Below, in pieces: positions 35,168-44,000 of a stretch of 59,563 bases of DNA. The translations under genes and the position numbers were made by a program. Positions within the stretch are counted from its first letter, which is position 1, and each line of letters starts with the position of its first letter. Under the pieces are notes generated by a model that was not told the DNA's origin, made no database searches, and saw only the letters and a list, made by a program, of their open reading frames with translations. Origin of the DNA: an uncultured Lachnospiraceae bacterium (GTDB taxonomy: Bacteria; Bacillota; Clostridia; Lachnospirales; Lachnospiraceae); assembly GCA_947178145.1 (NCBI GenBank), contig CAMWXE010000026.1, forward strand, positions 1 to 59,563. The letters are read 5' to 3'.

Positions 35168-35929
35168 ATGAATATCATAATTATCACAGGAGCGTCCTCT
35201 GGTCTGGGCGTGGAATTCGCACTGCAGCTGGACAATGTTTTTCACAATATCGATGAAATCTGGCTGATTGCGCGCCGCAAAAAAGAAATGCTCGAAGTAG
35301 CGCAGTATCTCGAACACACTACGCGGGTCCTTGACATGGACGTCACAGAGATGGCTCAGATGGAACGATTTAAAGAGCTGCTTGCAGATAAAAAACCAGT
35401 CATTCGCATGTTGGTCAACTGTGCGGGATATGGCATTATGGGAGAATTTTCCGCTTCCAATATTGGTGAAGAACTTGGTATGATAGATGTGAACTGCAGA
35501 GCATTAACGCATATGACGTATCTGTGTATTCCCTATATGCAGAAGAACAGCAGAATCATTCAGCTTGCATCCAGTGCTGCATTTCTGCCGCAGCCCAATT
35601 TTGCAGTGTATGCAGCGACCAAATCGTATGTGTACAGTTTTTCCAGAGCGTTGAACGAGGAGCTTCGGTCGAAAGAAATCTATGTGACTGCAGTATGCCC
35701 GGGGCCGGTGGACACTCCCTTCTTTGATATTGCGGAGAAGACTGGCAGTACACTTGCAGTGAAAAAGCTTACGCTGGTCCGCGCAGACCAGGTTGTCGAA
35801 CGGGCGATTGCAGACTCTTACCACAGGCGCGAACGGTCTGTGTACAGTGCATGGATTAAAAGTTTTGATGTTGTGTCAAAAGTGGTTCCGCACAAAGCCC
35901 TTTTAGAGCTTATGCGTTTTTTAAAGTAG
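35168..35929 (+). CDS. Short-chain dehydrogenase/reductase
   Basis: This NAD(P)-dependent oxidoreductase of the classical SDR type has 253 residues. It shows the cofactor motif TGASSGLG (residues 7-14), VNCAGYG, the catalytic Ser in LASSAAFLPQPN, and YAATK with the catalytic Tyr and Lys. PGPVDTPF follows. The C-terminal part resembles the YqjQ/DltE group acting on acyl or keto compounds, but no substrate is apparent. GGAAAGGAA precedes the ATG, and no pathway partner is next to it. Confidence 0.85.
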   Translation: MNIIIITGASSGLGVEFALQLDNVFHNIDEIWLIARRKKEMLEVAQYLEHTTRVLDMDVTEMAQMERFKELLADKKPVIRMLVNCAGYGIMGEFSASNIGEELGMIDVNCRALTHMTYLCIPYMQKNSRIIQLASSAAFLPQPNFAVYAATKSYVYSFSRALNEELRSKEIYVTAVCPGPVDTPFFDIAEKTGSTLAVKKLTLVRADQVVERAIADSYHRRERSVYSAWIKSFDVVSKVVPHKALLELMRFLK

Positions 35930-36004
35930 TGATTTTGCTACTGTATGGACGCAGTTTTGATACAAAACGGTTACAACGAACTATCAGGAATCGGGAGACG
36001 GCAG

Positions 36005-36571
36005 ATGAATTTACAAAAGTACAAAAAAGGAGAATTTAGGTACCCTCCTTATGAACGAAAGAGAGTGATTATTCGCACGGCAGTATATTTTTTGATATCG
36101 ATTGCAGTATTTCTGTTAGGATATTTTTCCACAGGCAAGAAAGAAAATCTTCTGACAATCGTTGCGGTATTGGGTTTGCTGCCTTCGAGCAAGAGTCTTG
36201 TATCCGTTGTCATGTACTTTAAAATACCCAAATTCAGCGAAACAATTTATCAGGAGATATCCGGGCAGGAGAGCAATGTACCTGTGATTTACAGTATGTA
36301 CTTAACATCATACCGCTCTAACTTTCCAGTCAACTGTTTTGCTGTGCGCGGCAACAATCTGATTGGCTACACGGAATTTTCAGGCTGTGATGCATCTGCC
36401 TGTGCAGAACACATTCAGGGCATCCTGAAACAAAACAGTATAAAGAACATGACAATCAAGATTTTTCATGAGAAATCGCGTTTTGTGGAGCGTTTCGCTC
36501 AGCTTCAGGAATTGGATCCTGGCAAAAAGGACTTGGAGGTTTTGACACTTTTGTGTGATATCTCCTTATAA
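36005..36571 (+). CDS. Membrane protein of unknown function
   Basis: The 188-residue protein has a basic N-terminus, two membrane segments (about residues 25-45 and 50-72), and a C-terminal cytoplasmic domain of about 110 residues. That domain contains the segments FAVRGNNLIGYTEF and MTIKIFHEKSRFVERF. I do not recognise the family. Start ATG 36005 is preferred because GGGAGA precedes it; an in-frame ATG at 35945 has no ribosome binding site. The next gene, an RluA-type synthase, starts 34 bases after its stop, so they may be co-transcribed. Confidence 0.65.
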   Translation: MNLQKYKKGEFRYPPYERKRVIIRTAVYFLISIAVFLLGYFSTGKKENLLTIVAVLGLLPSSKSLVSVVMYFKIPKFSETIYQEISGQESNVPVIYSMYLTSYRSNFPVNCFAVRGNNLIGYTEFSGCDASACAEHIQGILKQNSIKNMTIKIFHEKSRFVERFAQLQELDPGKKDLEVLTLLCDISL

Positions 36572-36605
36572 AGCATTTCAAGAAGTGCAACGGAGATCAG
36601 TCGTT

Positions 36606-37613
36606 ATGATTACAACAAAGATTTCTGCCAATGAGGCGGGACAGCGGTTTGATAAATATTTAAAAAAGCTTTTGAAGGATGCCCCTGAGAGCTGGATCTA
36701 TAAAATGCTGCGCAAAAAAAATATTGTCCTGAATGGAAAAAAGGCCGACGGAAAGGAACAGCTGTGTCTGAACGACGAAGTGAAGCTCTTCCTTGCAGTC
36801 GGAACATTTGAGAAATTCAGCGGAAATTTAACTACAGACAAGACGGACACCGCACAGTATGTCCGTGCTTATCAGGAATTAGGACAGTTACATATTATAT
36901 ATGAGGATGACAATATTTTGGTTGTCGACAAGCCAGCCGGGATACTCTCACAGAAATCAAAACCAGATGATCTGAGTGTCAATGAATGGCTGACAGGTTA
37001 TCTGCTTTCGCAGCACTGTATCACCGCTGAAATGCTTGCAACATTCAAACCATCCATCTGCAACAGACTCGACCGCAATACTTCGGGAATGGTGGCCTGT
37101 GGGAAGACGCTCTCCGGCAGCCAGTATTTGAGCCGCATTATTAAGGACAAGTCCCTTGAAAAATATTATTACTGTCTGGTTTCCGGCAAGCTGGCTATGA
37201 AAGAACGTGTGACAGGGTATCTGTATAAAGATGCGACGCAGAACAAAGTGACGGTCTATCAGAAAGAGACCCTGATTCCGGATTGCCTGAGAAAAGATGC
37301 CGTATATATTGATACCGCCTTTCAATCCATCCGCTCAGTCAATGACGTCACGCTGCTGGAGGTACAGCTTTTTACAGGGAAAACACACCAGATACGCGCT
37401 CATCTGGCAGCCTTGGGTCATCCGATTATAGGAGATACCAAATATGGGGATTTTAAGGTGAATCAAATTTACGCCCCCATAGGGGTTCGAGGCCAGTTGC
37501 TCCATGCACATAAGCTGATTTTTCCGATATCGGAAGACAAACGTTATGTACAGCTTTCGGGGAAAGTGTTGGAGTGTCCGCTTCCGGCTGTGTTCGGTAT
37601 GCTGTTGCGATAA
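36606..37613 (+). CDS. Pseudouridine synthase, RluA/RluC/RluD family
   Basis: This enzyme isomerises uridines in rRNA (the RluC/RluD group acts on 23S rRNA). The 335 residues show an N-terminal S4-like domain (AGQRFDKYLKKLLKD, LRKKNIVLNGKKA), VDKPAGILSQ, and the catalytic loop ICNRLDRNTSGMVACGK with the active Asp. The late motif FTGKTHQIRAHLAALGHPIIGD completes it. Start ATG 36606 matches the conserved start ITTKISANEAGQ. Target positions are unknown. It is the second rRNA pseudouridine synthase in this window. Confidence 0.88.
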   Translation: MITTKISANEAGQRFDKYLKKLLKDAPESWIYKMLRKKNIVLNGKKADGKEQLCLNDEVKLFLAVGTFEKFSGNLTTDKTDTAQYVRAYQELGQLHIIYEDDNILVVDKPAGILSQKSKPDDLSVNEWLTGYLLSQHCITAEMLATFKPSICNRLDRNTSGMVACGKTLSGSQYLSRIIKDKSLEKYYYCLVSGKLAMKERVTGYLYKDATQNKVTVYQKETLIPDCLRKDAVYIDTAFQSIRSVNDVTLLEVQLFTGKTHQIRAHLAALGHPIIGDTKYGDFKVNQIYAPIGVRGQLLHAHKLIFPISEDKRYVQLSGKVLECPLPAVFGMLLR

Positions 37614-37656
37614 TGCGGACATGGATGATTCCTGATTCTTTGAAGGAGAGAGCTTT

Positions 37657-38202
37657 ATGCCTACATGGAATTCCAGAGGACTTCGCGGTTCCCTTTTGGA
37701 AGAGATGATTAATATGACAAATGAGAAGTATCGGGACAAAGGACTGGCTCTGATTCAAAAAGTTCCAACGCCAATTACGCCAATCACGATTGACAAGGAG
37801 ACCAGACATATTACGCTTGCCTACTTTGACCAGAAGAGTACTGTTGACTACATAGGTGCAGTACAGGGAATTCCTGTCTGCTTTGACGCCAAGGAGTGTG
37901 CTGTTGATCTGTTTACCCTTCAGAAGATTCACCCGCATCAGGTTCAGTTTATGAGGGATTTTGACAGACAAAGTGGGATTGCCTTTTTTCTGATTTATTT
38001 CACTGCGCGTGATCTGATGTACTATATGAGCATACGGGAACTGAATGTTTTCTGGGAACGGATGGAAAACGGCGGCAGAAAGAGTTTCCGGTTTGAGGAA
38101 TTACAGGACAAATACTTCATGAAACACAAAGGGGGACAAATTGTACCCTATTTGGATATGATACAGCTTGACCTGAACGAACGGGAAGATGCTGGAGGTT
38201 GA
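37657..38202 (+). CDS. recU: Holliday junction resolvase RecU
   Basis: RecU is the Firmicute endonuclease that resolves Holliday junctions. The 181 residues show the typical start NSRGLRGSLLEEMINMTNE, the KVPTPITPI segment, the stalk, and the nuclease core with DYIGAVQGIPVCFDAKE (the Asp...Glu-x-Lys type active site, here DAKE). FMRDFDRQSGIAFFLIYF follows. GGAGAG precedes the ATG. The usual neighbour pbp1 is not here. With ruvAB at 4286 the window encodes a complete branch-migration and resolution set. The promoter of the his genes overlaps its stop codon. Confidence 0.88.
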   Translation: MPTWNSRGLRGSLLEEMINMTNEKYRDKGLALIQKVPTPITPITIDKETRHITLAYFDQKSTVDYIGAVQGIPVCFDAKECAVDLFTLQKIHPHQVQFMRDFDRQSGIAFFLIYFTARDLMYYMSIRELNVFWERMENGGRKSFRFEELQDKYFMKHKGGQIVPYLDMIQLDLNEREDAGG

Positions 38203-38227
38203 CACACTGTACAAAAAAGTGTATACT
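38199..38227 (+). promoter_or_regulatory. Promoter of the his genes
   Basis: A consensus TTGACA (38199-38204) and TATACT (38222-38227) have 17-base spacing, overlapping the recU stop. ACACT 38204-38208 and AGTGT 38218-38222 form a small inverted repeat in the spacer, and TTAACA/TGTTAA (38261-38280) another in the leader. Either could be an operator. Confidence 0.75.
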
Positions 38228-38307
38228 TCGTATCATGCAATCTGTTGCTTCGGTGACGAATTAACATATTAATGTGTTAAAGTAAAACTTACCAGAGAGG
38301 GATTTTT

Positions 38308-39504
38308 ATGGGAAAACGACTCGTGCACACTCCGGAAGGAGTGCGAGATATCTATGGAAAAGAATATGCCAACAAACAAAATATTCAGAAGCTATTTGGT
38401 GACAAACTCCACAGCTATGGTTATCAAGATATTCAAACGCCAACTTTTGAATTTTTTGATGTGTTCAGCCGCGAGATTGGGACGACACCCTCCAAGGAGT
38501 TGTACAAATTCTTTGACAAGGAAGGAAACACACTGGTATTAAGACCTGATTTTACACCTTCCATAGCAAGGTGTGCTGCCAAGTATTTTATGGATGAGAC
38601 GATTCCGCTGCGGTTCTGCTATATGGGAAATAATTTTATCAATACCAGCAATCTGCAGGGAAAACTGAAGGAAACAACGCAGATGGGTGCGGAGCTGATT
38701 GGTGACGCCTCACCGGAAGCGGATGCGGAAATGATTGCGATGCTTGTGGAAGCACTACTCAATTCCGGTTTAAAAGAATTTCAAGTGTCTGTAGGACAGA
38801 TTGACTATTTTAAAGGGCTGTGTGCCCACGCACAACTTGACGAGGAGACGGAATTTGCACTGCGTGAATTTATATCGAGCAGAAATGAGTTTGGTGCGCA
38901 GGAACTCCTATTGGACAAAAATATACCAAAGCAGTCAATCGAGGCGCTGTTAAGTGTAAACAGTCTGTTTGGTTCCTGCGAAATTTTAAATAAAGCGCTC
39001 GAATATGCAGACAATCCACGCTCCCGGAAGGCGATCGAACGGTTAAAACAGGTTTACGAGCTGTTGAAAATCTATGGTGTGGATTCGTACATATCGTTTG
39101 ATCTGGCTATGGTCAGCAAATATAATTATTATACTGGCGTCATATTTAGTGCCTACACTTATCAGGCCGGAAGTGCGATTGCAAAGGGCGGCAGATATGA
39201 TAATTTAATAGAGAAATTTGGAAAATCTGCACCTGCGACCGGTTTTGTTGTCATGATTGATGACCTTGTGACAGCGCTCACCAGACAGAAATGCTGCCCT
39301 GCGATTGAGAACAAAAATCTTTTACTTGTATATGCAGATGATTTTCAGAATGCAGTAGCAGAGGCAAAGAAATATCGGGAACAGGGCTATTCCACAGTTA
39401 TGATGAGGCTGGAACATCCACGAGAAGACTACTCGAAATTTGCCGGGAACAATAATTTTTCTAAGGTAATATTTGTCGAAAAGGGAGGTATTGAATATGA
39501 ATAA
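38308..39504 (+). CDS. hisZ: ATP phosphoribosyltransferase regulatory subunit
   Basis: HisZ resembles histidyl-tRNA synthetase but lacks charging activity; it is the regulatory partner needed by the short form of HisG. The 398 residues show the HisRS-like catalytic fold: TPEGVRDIYGKE, motif 2 LRPDFTPSIARCAAKYF, and GGRYDNLIEKFG near residue 295. The anticodon-binding domain of true HisRS is reduced. GAGAGGG precedes the ATG. It overlaps hisG by 8 bases, coupling their translation. Confidence 0.92.
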   Translation: MGKRLVHTPEGVRDIYGKEYANKQNIQKLFGDKLHSYGYQDIQTPTFEFFDVFSREIGTTPSKELYKFFDKEGNTLVLRPDFTPSIARCAAKYFMDETIPLRFCYMGNNFINTSNLQGKLKETTQMGAELIGDASPEADAEMIAMLVEALLNSGLKEFQVSVGQIDYFKGLCAHAQLDEETEFALREFISSRNEFGAQELLLDKNIPKQSIEALLSVNSLFGSCEILNKALEYADNPRSRKAIERLKQVYELLKIYGVDSYISFDLAMVSKYNYYTGVIFSAYTYQAGSAIAKGGRYDNLIEKFGKSAPATGFVVMIDDLVTALTRQKCCPAIENKNLLLVYADDFQNAVAEAKKYREQGYSTVMMRLEHPREDYSKFAGNNNFSKVIFVEKGGIEYE

Positions 39505-40159
39505 ACAGTCACAAGACATGCGATACCTCACCTTTGCACTCGGTAAGGGGCGGCTCGCGAGTCAGGCACTGGAGCTTCTTGAACAGATTGGTATTACCTG
39601 TGAGGAGATGAAAGACAAGGATTCCAGAAAATTAATCTTTGTAAATGAAGACTTGAAACTTAGATTTTTCCTTGCAAAAGGTCCTGATGTGCCTACCTAT
39701 GTAGAATACGGCGCCGCTGATATCGGAGTGGTTGGCAGCGATACCATTTTGGAGGAAAACAGACGTGTATATGAAGTGCTTGACCTTGGATTTGGCAAAT
39801 GCCGCATGTGTGTATGCGGTCCTGTCTCAGCGAAGAAACTCTTGCAGCACCATGAGATGATTCGTGTGGCAACCAAATATCCCAAGATTGCAAAGGATTA
39901 TTTTTATAACCAGAAACATCAGACCGTCGATATCATCAAGCTAAACGGTTCTGTAGAGCTTGGTCCTATCGTTGGGCTCAGCGATGTCATTGTCGACATT
40001 GTGGAGACAGGATCCACGTTAAAGGAAAATGGTCTGGAAGTCCTAGAGGAAATCTGTCCGCTCTCCGCACGAATGATCGTCAACCAGGTCAGCATGAAGA
40101 TGGAAGCAGAGCGAATCAGGGAGATATTACAGGCGTTGAAGAGCACAAAGCAACGCTAG
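39497..40159 (+). CDS. hisG: ATP phosphoribosyltransferase, short form
   Basis: HisG joins ATP and phosphoribosyl pyrophosphate, the first and feedback-regulated step of histidine synthesis. With 220 residues it is the short form lacking the C-terminal histidine-binding domain, consistent with hisZ just before it. Motifs are FALGKGRLASQALELL, YVEYGAADIGVVGSDTI, and the PRPP loop DVIVDIVETGSTLKENGL. ATG 39497 is 9 bases after GGGAGG, so I reject the upstream in-frame TTG at 39473. Confidence 0.93.
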   Translation: MNKQSQDMRYLTFALGKGRLASQALELLEQIGITCEEMKDKDSRKLIFVNEDLKLRFFLAKGPDVPTYVEYGAADIGVVGSDTILEENRRVYEVLDLGFGKCRMCVCGPVSAKKLLQHHEMIRVATKYPKIAKDYFYNQKHQTVDIIKLNGSVELGPIVGLSDVIVDIVETGSTLKENGLEVLEEICPLSARMIVNQVSMKMEAERIREILQALKSTKQR

Positions 40160-40227
40160 GCCGACAAAGATTTGCTAAGTTTTTGGAAGAATGCAAGTCA
40201 GCGTTTCAATGAAAATGGAGGCAATTT

Positions 40228-41535
40228 ATGAGAATTGTAAAATTAACAGGCGATACGAAGCAGAATCTGCTTGAAAATCTTCTGAAAAGAAGCACAAACG
40301 ACTATGGCACGTATGAGAATGTCGTGGCAGATATCATCGAGAATGTCAAAGAGCGCAGGGAAGAGGCAATTTTTGAATATTCCTTCAAATTTGACAACTG
40401 TACTATAACAAGAGAAAACTTTCAAGTTACCAGAGAGGAGATTGATGCAGCATATCAGCAACTGGATGCACATTTTATACAGGTGATGCGGGACTCCGCT
40501 GCCAATATCCGTACATACCATGAAAAGCAGAAAAGAAACAGCTGGTTTGACGCCAAAGAAGACGGCACGATACTGGGTCAGAAGATCACACCGATGCAGA
40601 ATGTGGGAGTGTATGTTCCCGGTGGAAAGGCGGCTTATCCGTCGACAACGCTTATGAATGTCGTCCCCGCTAAGGTTGCGGGTGTTCCAAACATTATCAT
40701 GACCACTCCGGCCGGCGCCGATGGAACCGTAAATCCCGCCACGCTTGTCGCAGCGGACATTGCAGGAGTGGATGTGATTTACAAGGTTGGCGGCGCACAG
40801 GCAATCGCAGCGCTTGCTTATGGCACGGAGATGATTCCAAAGGTGGACAAGATTGTAGGTCCCGGAAATATTTTTGTAGCGCTTGCAAAACGTGCTGTAT
40901 ACGGACATGTGAGTATTGACTCAATCGCGGGGCCTTCCGAAATCCTTGTGCTTGCAGACGAGAGCGCCACCCCGAGATATGTGGCGGCGGATTTACTGTC
41001 CCAGGCGGAGCACGACGAACTTGCCTCGGCAATTCTGATTACGACAAGTGAAGCGCTTGCCCAAAAGGTATCCGCTGAAGTTGACAGCTTTGTCAGGATT
41101 CTTGAGCGCAGGGAGATTATACAGAAATCGCTCGACAACTATGGATATATTCTTGTCGCGCCAGATATGGATACAGCTATCGAGGCGACGAACGAGATTG
41201 CTTCCGAGCATCTTGAGATTCTGACTAAAAATCCGTTTGACACGATGACAAGAATCCGAAATGCCGGTGCAATCTTCCTCGGGGAGTACTCGTCAGAACC
41301 ACTTGGGGATTATTATGCAGGTCCAAACCATGTTCTTCCGACGAATGGCACTGCGAAGTTCTTCTCGCCGCTGAATGTCGATGACTATGTGAAGAAATCA
41401 AGCATTATTTCTTATTCCAGAGAAGCGCTGGAGAAGGTTCATAAAGATATTGAGCTGTTTGCCAGGAAGGAAGGACTTACTGCACACGCAAATTCCATAC
41501 ATGTGCGCTTTGAGAAGGAGAGTACTTCAGAATGA
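40228..41535 (+). CDS. hisD: Histidinol dehydrogenase
   Basis: HisD oxidises histidinol to histidine in two NAD-dependent, zinc-assisted steps, the last of the pathway. The 435 residues are full length. Typical motifs are VGVYVPGGKAAYPSTTLM, VGGAQAIAALAYGTE, KIVGPGNIFVALAKR, GPSEILVLAD and LLSQAEHDE with zinc ligands, and the late GPNHVLPTNGTAKF. GGAGG lies before the ATG. It is third in the hisZ-G-D-B run. Confidence 0.95.
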   Translation: MRIVKLTGDTKQNLLENLLKRSTNDYGTYENVVADIIENVKERREEAIFEYSFKFDNCTITRENFQVTREEIDAAYQQLDAHFIQVMRDSAANIRTYHEKQKRNSWFDAKEDGTILGQKITPMQNVGVYVPGGKAAYPSTTLMNVVPAKVAGVPNIIMTTPAGADGTVNPATLVAADIAGVDVIYKVGGAQAIAALAYGTEMIPKVDKIVGPGNIFVALAKRAVYGHVSIDSIAGPSEILVLADESATPRYVAADLLSQAEHDELASAILITTSEALAQKVSAEVDSFVRILERREIIQKSLDNYGYILVAPDMDTAIEATNEIASEHLEILTKNPFDTMTRIRNAGAIFLGEYSSEPLGDYYAGPNHVLPTNGTAKFFSPLNVDDYVKKSSIISYSREALEKVHKDIELFARKEGLTAHANSIHVRFEKESTSE

Positions 41536-41559
41536 AAGGTTTTCAGAAAGGATAGCATT

Positions 41560-42147
41560 ATGGACAGAATTGCGGAAGTAAAGAGAGTGACCAAAGAAAC
41601 CGATATCAATATGAGACTGAATCTGGATGGGGAGGGAAGATCTTCTGTCAATACAGGCATTGGTTTTTTTGACCATATGCTTGAAGGTTTTTCCAAACAT
41701 GGATTCTTTGATTTGACTATTGATATCAAAGGCGATCTGCATGTCGACGGTCATCATACTGTTGAGGATGCTGGTATTGTGCTGGGAAATGCGATCAGGG
41801 AAGCGGTCGGTGACAAGAAGGGGATCCGGCGATACGGTTATTTTATTCTGCCAATGGACGATGCTTTGGCATTGTGCGCTGTTGATTTGTGTGGACGCCC
41901 CTATCTGCAGTTTGACTGTAGTTTTCCCAATGAAATGGTTGGCAGCTTTGACACTTCGTTGGTCAGGGAGTTTTTCTATGCAATATCTTACAGTGCGGCC
42001 ATGAACATACATATCAAAATGCTCAGCGGCGAAAACAGTCATCACATGATCGAAGCGATGTTCAAAGCATTTGCAAAGGCACTCGACAATGCAGTATCCA
42101 TGGATGAACGCATTAAAGACGTGCTCTCAACAAAAGGAAGTTTATAA
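41560..42147 (+). CDS. hisB: Imidazoleglycerol-phosphate dehydratase
   Basis: HisB removes water from imidazole-glycerol phosphate, with manganese bound by repeated His/Glu motifs. The 195-residue monofunctional enzyme shows GIGFFDHMLEGFSKHG, DGHHTVEDAGIVLG, and the second site SGENSHHMIEAMFKAFAKAL. It has no fused phosphatase domain. AGAAAGGA precedes the ATG. hisC, hisH, hisA, hisF and hisI/E are not in the window, so the pathway is split. Confidence 0.95.
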   Translation: MDRIAEVKRVTKETDINMRLNLDGEGRSSVNTGIGFFDHMLEGFSKHGFFDLTIDIKGDLHVDGHHTVEDAGIVLGNAIREAVGDKKGIRRYGYFILPMDDALALCAVDLCGRPYLQFDCSFPNEMVGSFDTSLVREFFYAISYSAAMNIHIKMLSGENSHHMIEAMFKAFAKALDNAVSMDERIKDVLSTKGSL

Positions 42148-42191
42148 GCAACAAAGGAATTGATTTACCAAAAAAGGGAGGAAGGTGACTG

Positions 42192-43928
42192 ATGAAAAAA
42201 CCAAAATCAGCCAACAAATTTACACGTAGTATCTGTATGCTTCTTTTAGTCTGTATGCTCTGCAGTATATCAGGCTTTCAGGCGGAAGCGGCAGTCGTAG
42301 AACAGGGAATTGATGTCTCAAAATATCAGGGAGCAATTGATTGGGCGGCGGTAGCACAGAGTGGTGTATCATTTGCTTTTATCAAAGTCGGCAGTATGAA
42401 ATCCGGTATCGACCCATATTTTTACTACAATATGCTCGCCGCACAGCAAATGGGCATCAAAACAGGTGTTTATATTTATTCTTACGCATCAAGTGTCGAG
42501 GATGTGATGGTGGAAGCCCAGTTTGTCCTGGATGCGATTCAAAATGTTCAGGTATCGTATCCTGTAGTGTGGGATGTCGAAGATAATGTTCAGAAGTCTT
42601 TGTCTCCTGAGACACTGTCCCTTATGGCCAATACGTTCTGTGCGATGATTGAGGCAGAGGGGTATTATCCAATGGTTTACTCCAATACAAACTGGTATAA
42701 GAACAAGATTGGACCAGTATTTTATGACAAATGGGTAGCACAGTGGGCAGCTGCATGCGAAATTCCAGACGCGTCCATCTGGCAGTATTCATGCAAGGGA
42801 AGTATACCAGGAATCAGTGGAGATGTGGATTTGGACTATGCCCTGAAAGATTATTCCACCAGCATTATCAACACAGGATGGGTTCCAAGAAAAGGATACA
42901 TGTATTTCTATATCAACTACAAAATGCAGCGGGGATGGCTGGATCTGGGAACCGCAAAATATTATCTTGATCCTTATGGGCGGATGATGACAGGATGGCT
43001 GCCTCTCGATGATGCAATGTATTATCTGCATCCAGACGGTGTTATGGCCGTGGGATTCACACCAATCGGACTGGGTATGTACTGTTTTGACGCAGAGGGT
43101 AAAATGCTCACCGGACTTCAGAATCTGAGCGGACTGACGTATTATTTTGCAGCGGATGGCGCTATGTATGTCGGATTCTTCGATTTCCCTGACGGAAGGA
43201 GATTCTTCTCGACAGATGGTCATATGCTTACAGGACTCAGCATTGTTAACAATCAAAATTATTATTTTGATGGAAATGGAATCATGCTGACCGGATGGCA
43301 GACAATTGGCGATCAGACGTTCCTGTTTACAGCAGATGGTCCAATGGCATATGGATGGTTTAATGATGGTATTCACACCTATTATCTGTCAATGGAAGAC
43401 GGTCATAGAGTGACCGGATGGCAGACAATTGACGGAAAGATGTACTTCTTTGACGGAAATGGAATCATGCTGACCGGATGGCAGACACTCGGCGACCAGA
43501 CTTATCTGTTCGCAGCAGATGGTTCATTGGTAACTGGTTGGTTTAACGACGGCGTATTCACCTATTATCTGTCAATGGAAGACGGTCATAAAGTGACGGG
43601 ATGGCAGACAATTGGCGGGAAGATGTATCTGTTTGACGGAGACGGGCGCATGCTGACTGGTGTCGTAAACCTGAATGGCCTTTCTTACCTGTTTGCGACA
43701 GATGGCACAATGCATACAGGCTGGTTTAACGATGGTATTACTGTGAAGTATTACGAGGCTGATGGTCATATGGTCATCGGATTGGTAACAATCAACGATG
43801 GCATTTACTACTTTGACATCAACGGAAATATGCAGACCGGAATTGTTGAAATTGACGGAATACCTTATATTTTTGATGTAGACGGAAAAATGCTTCCACA
43901 GCAGCCTATATTACCGCTTCCACAATAA
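42192..43928 (+). CDS. Exported GH25 lysozyme with cell-wall-binding repeats
   Basis: This secreted muramidase-like protein has 578 residues. A signal peptide (cleavage near AEA, residue about 33) precedes a glycoside hydrolase family 25 domain (about 38-225). That domain has GIDVSKYQGAIDW, the catalytic acids in VWDVED, and SIWQYSCKGSIPGISGDVDLDY. The rest (about 230-570) is a run of choline-binding-type CW repeats of the form W-x-x-Y/F-aromatic-aromatic-x-x-x-G-x-M-x-T-G. Two adjacent 183-bp blocks (43277 and 43460) are near copies, showing recent repeat expansion. AGGGAGGAAGG precedes the ATG and a good terminator follows. Confidence 0.9.
   Translation: MKKPKSANKFTRSICMLLLVCMLCSISGFQAEAAVVEQGIDVSKYQGAIDWAAVAQSGVSFAFIKVGSMKSGIDPYFYYNMLAAQQMGIKTGVYIYSYASSVEDVMVEAQFVLDAIQNVQVSYPVVWDVEDNVQKSLSPETLSLMANTFCAMIEAEGYYPMVYSNTNWYKNKIGPVFYDKWVAQWAAACEIPDASIWQYSCKGSIPGISGDVDLDYALKDYSTSIINTGWVPRKGYMYFYINYKMQRGWLDLGTAKYYLDPYGRMMTGWLPLDDAMYYLHPDGVMAVGFTPIGLGMYCFDAEGKMLTGLQNLSGLTYYFAADGAMYVGFFDFPDGRRFFSTDGHMLTGLSIVNNQNYYFDGNGIMLTGWQTIGDQTFLFTADGPMAYGWFNDGIHTYYLSMEDGHRVTGWQTIDGKMYFFDGNGIMLTGWQTLGDQTYLFAADGSLVTGWFNDGVFTYYLSMEDGHKVTGWQTIGGKMYLFDGDGRMLTGVVNLNGLSYLFATDGTMHTGWFNDGITVKYYEADGHMVIGLVTINDGIYYFDINGNMQTGIVEIDGIPYIFDVDGKMLPQQPILPLPQ
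43277..43642 (+). repeat. 183-bp tandem duplication inside the lysozyme gene
   Basis: Two units of 183 bases, 61 codons or about three CW modules, follow each other. For example, GTCAATGGAAGACGGTCATA occurs at 43388 and again at 43571, and ATCATGCTGACCGGATGGCA near both unit starts. The reading frame is kept. Confidence 0.75.
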
Positions 43929-43944
43929 GATAGCAGTTATTTAC

Positions 43945-43983
43945 ACGGCGAATTTGTACCTACGCTCAAATTCGCCGTTTTTT
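43945..43983 (+). terminator. Terminator after the lysozyme gene
   Basis: ACGGCGAATTT 43945-43955 pairs with AAATTCGCCGT from 43968, followed by a T run of about six. Confidence 0.88.
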
Positions 43984-44000
43984 CAAAATGGGAAATGGAT

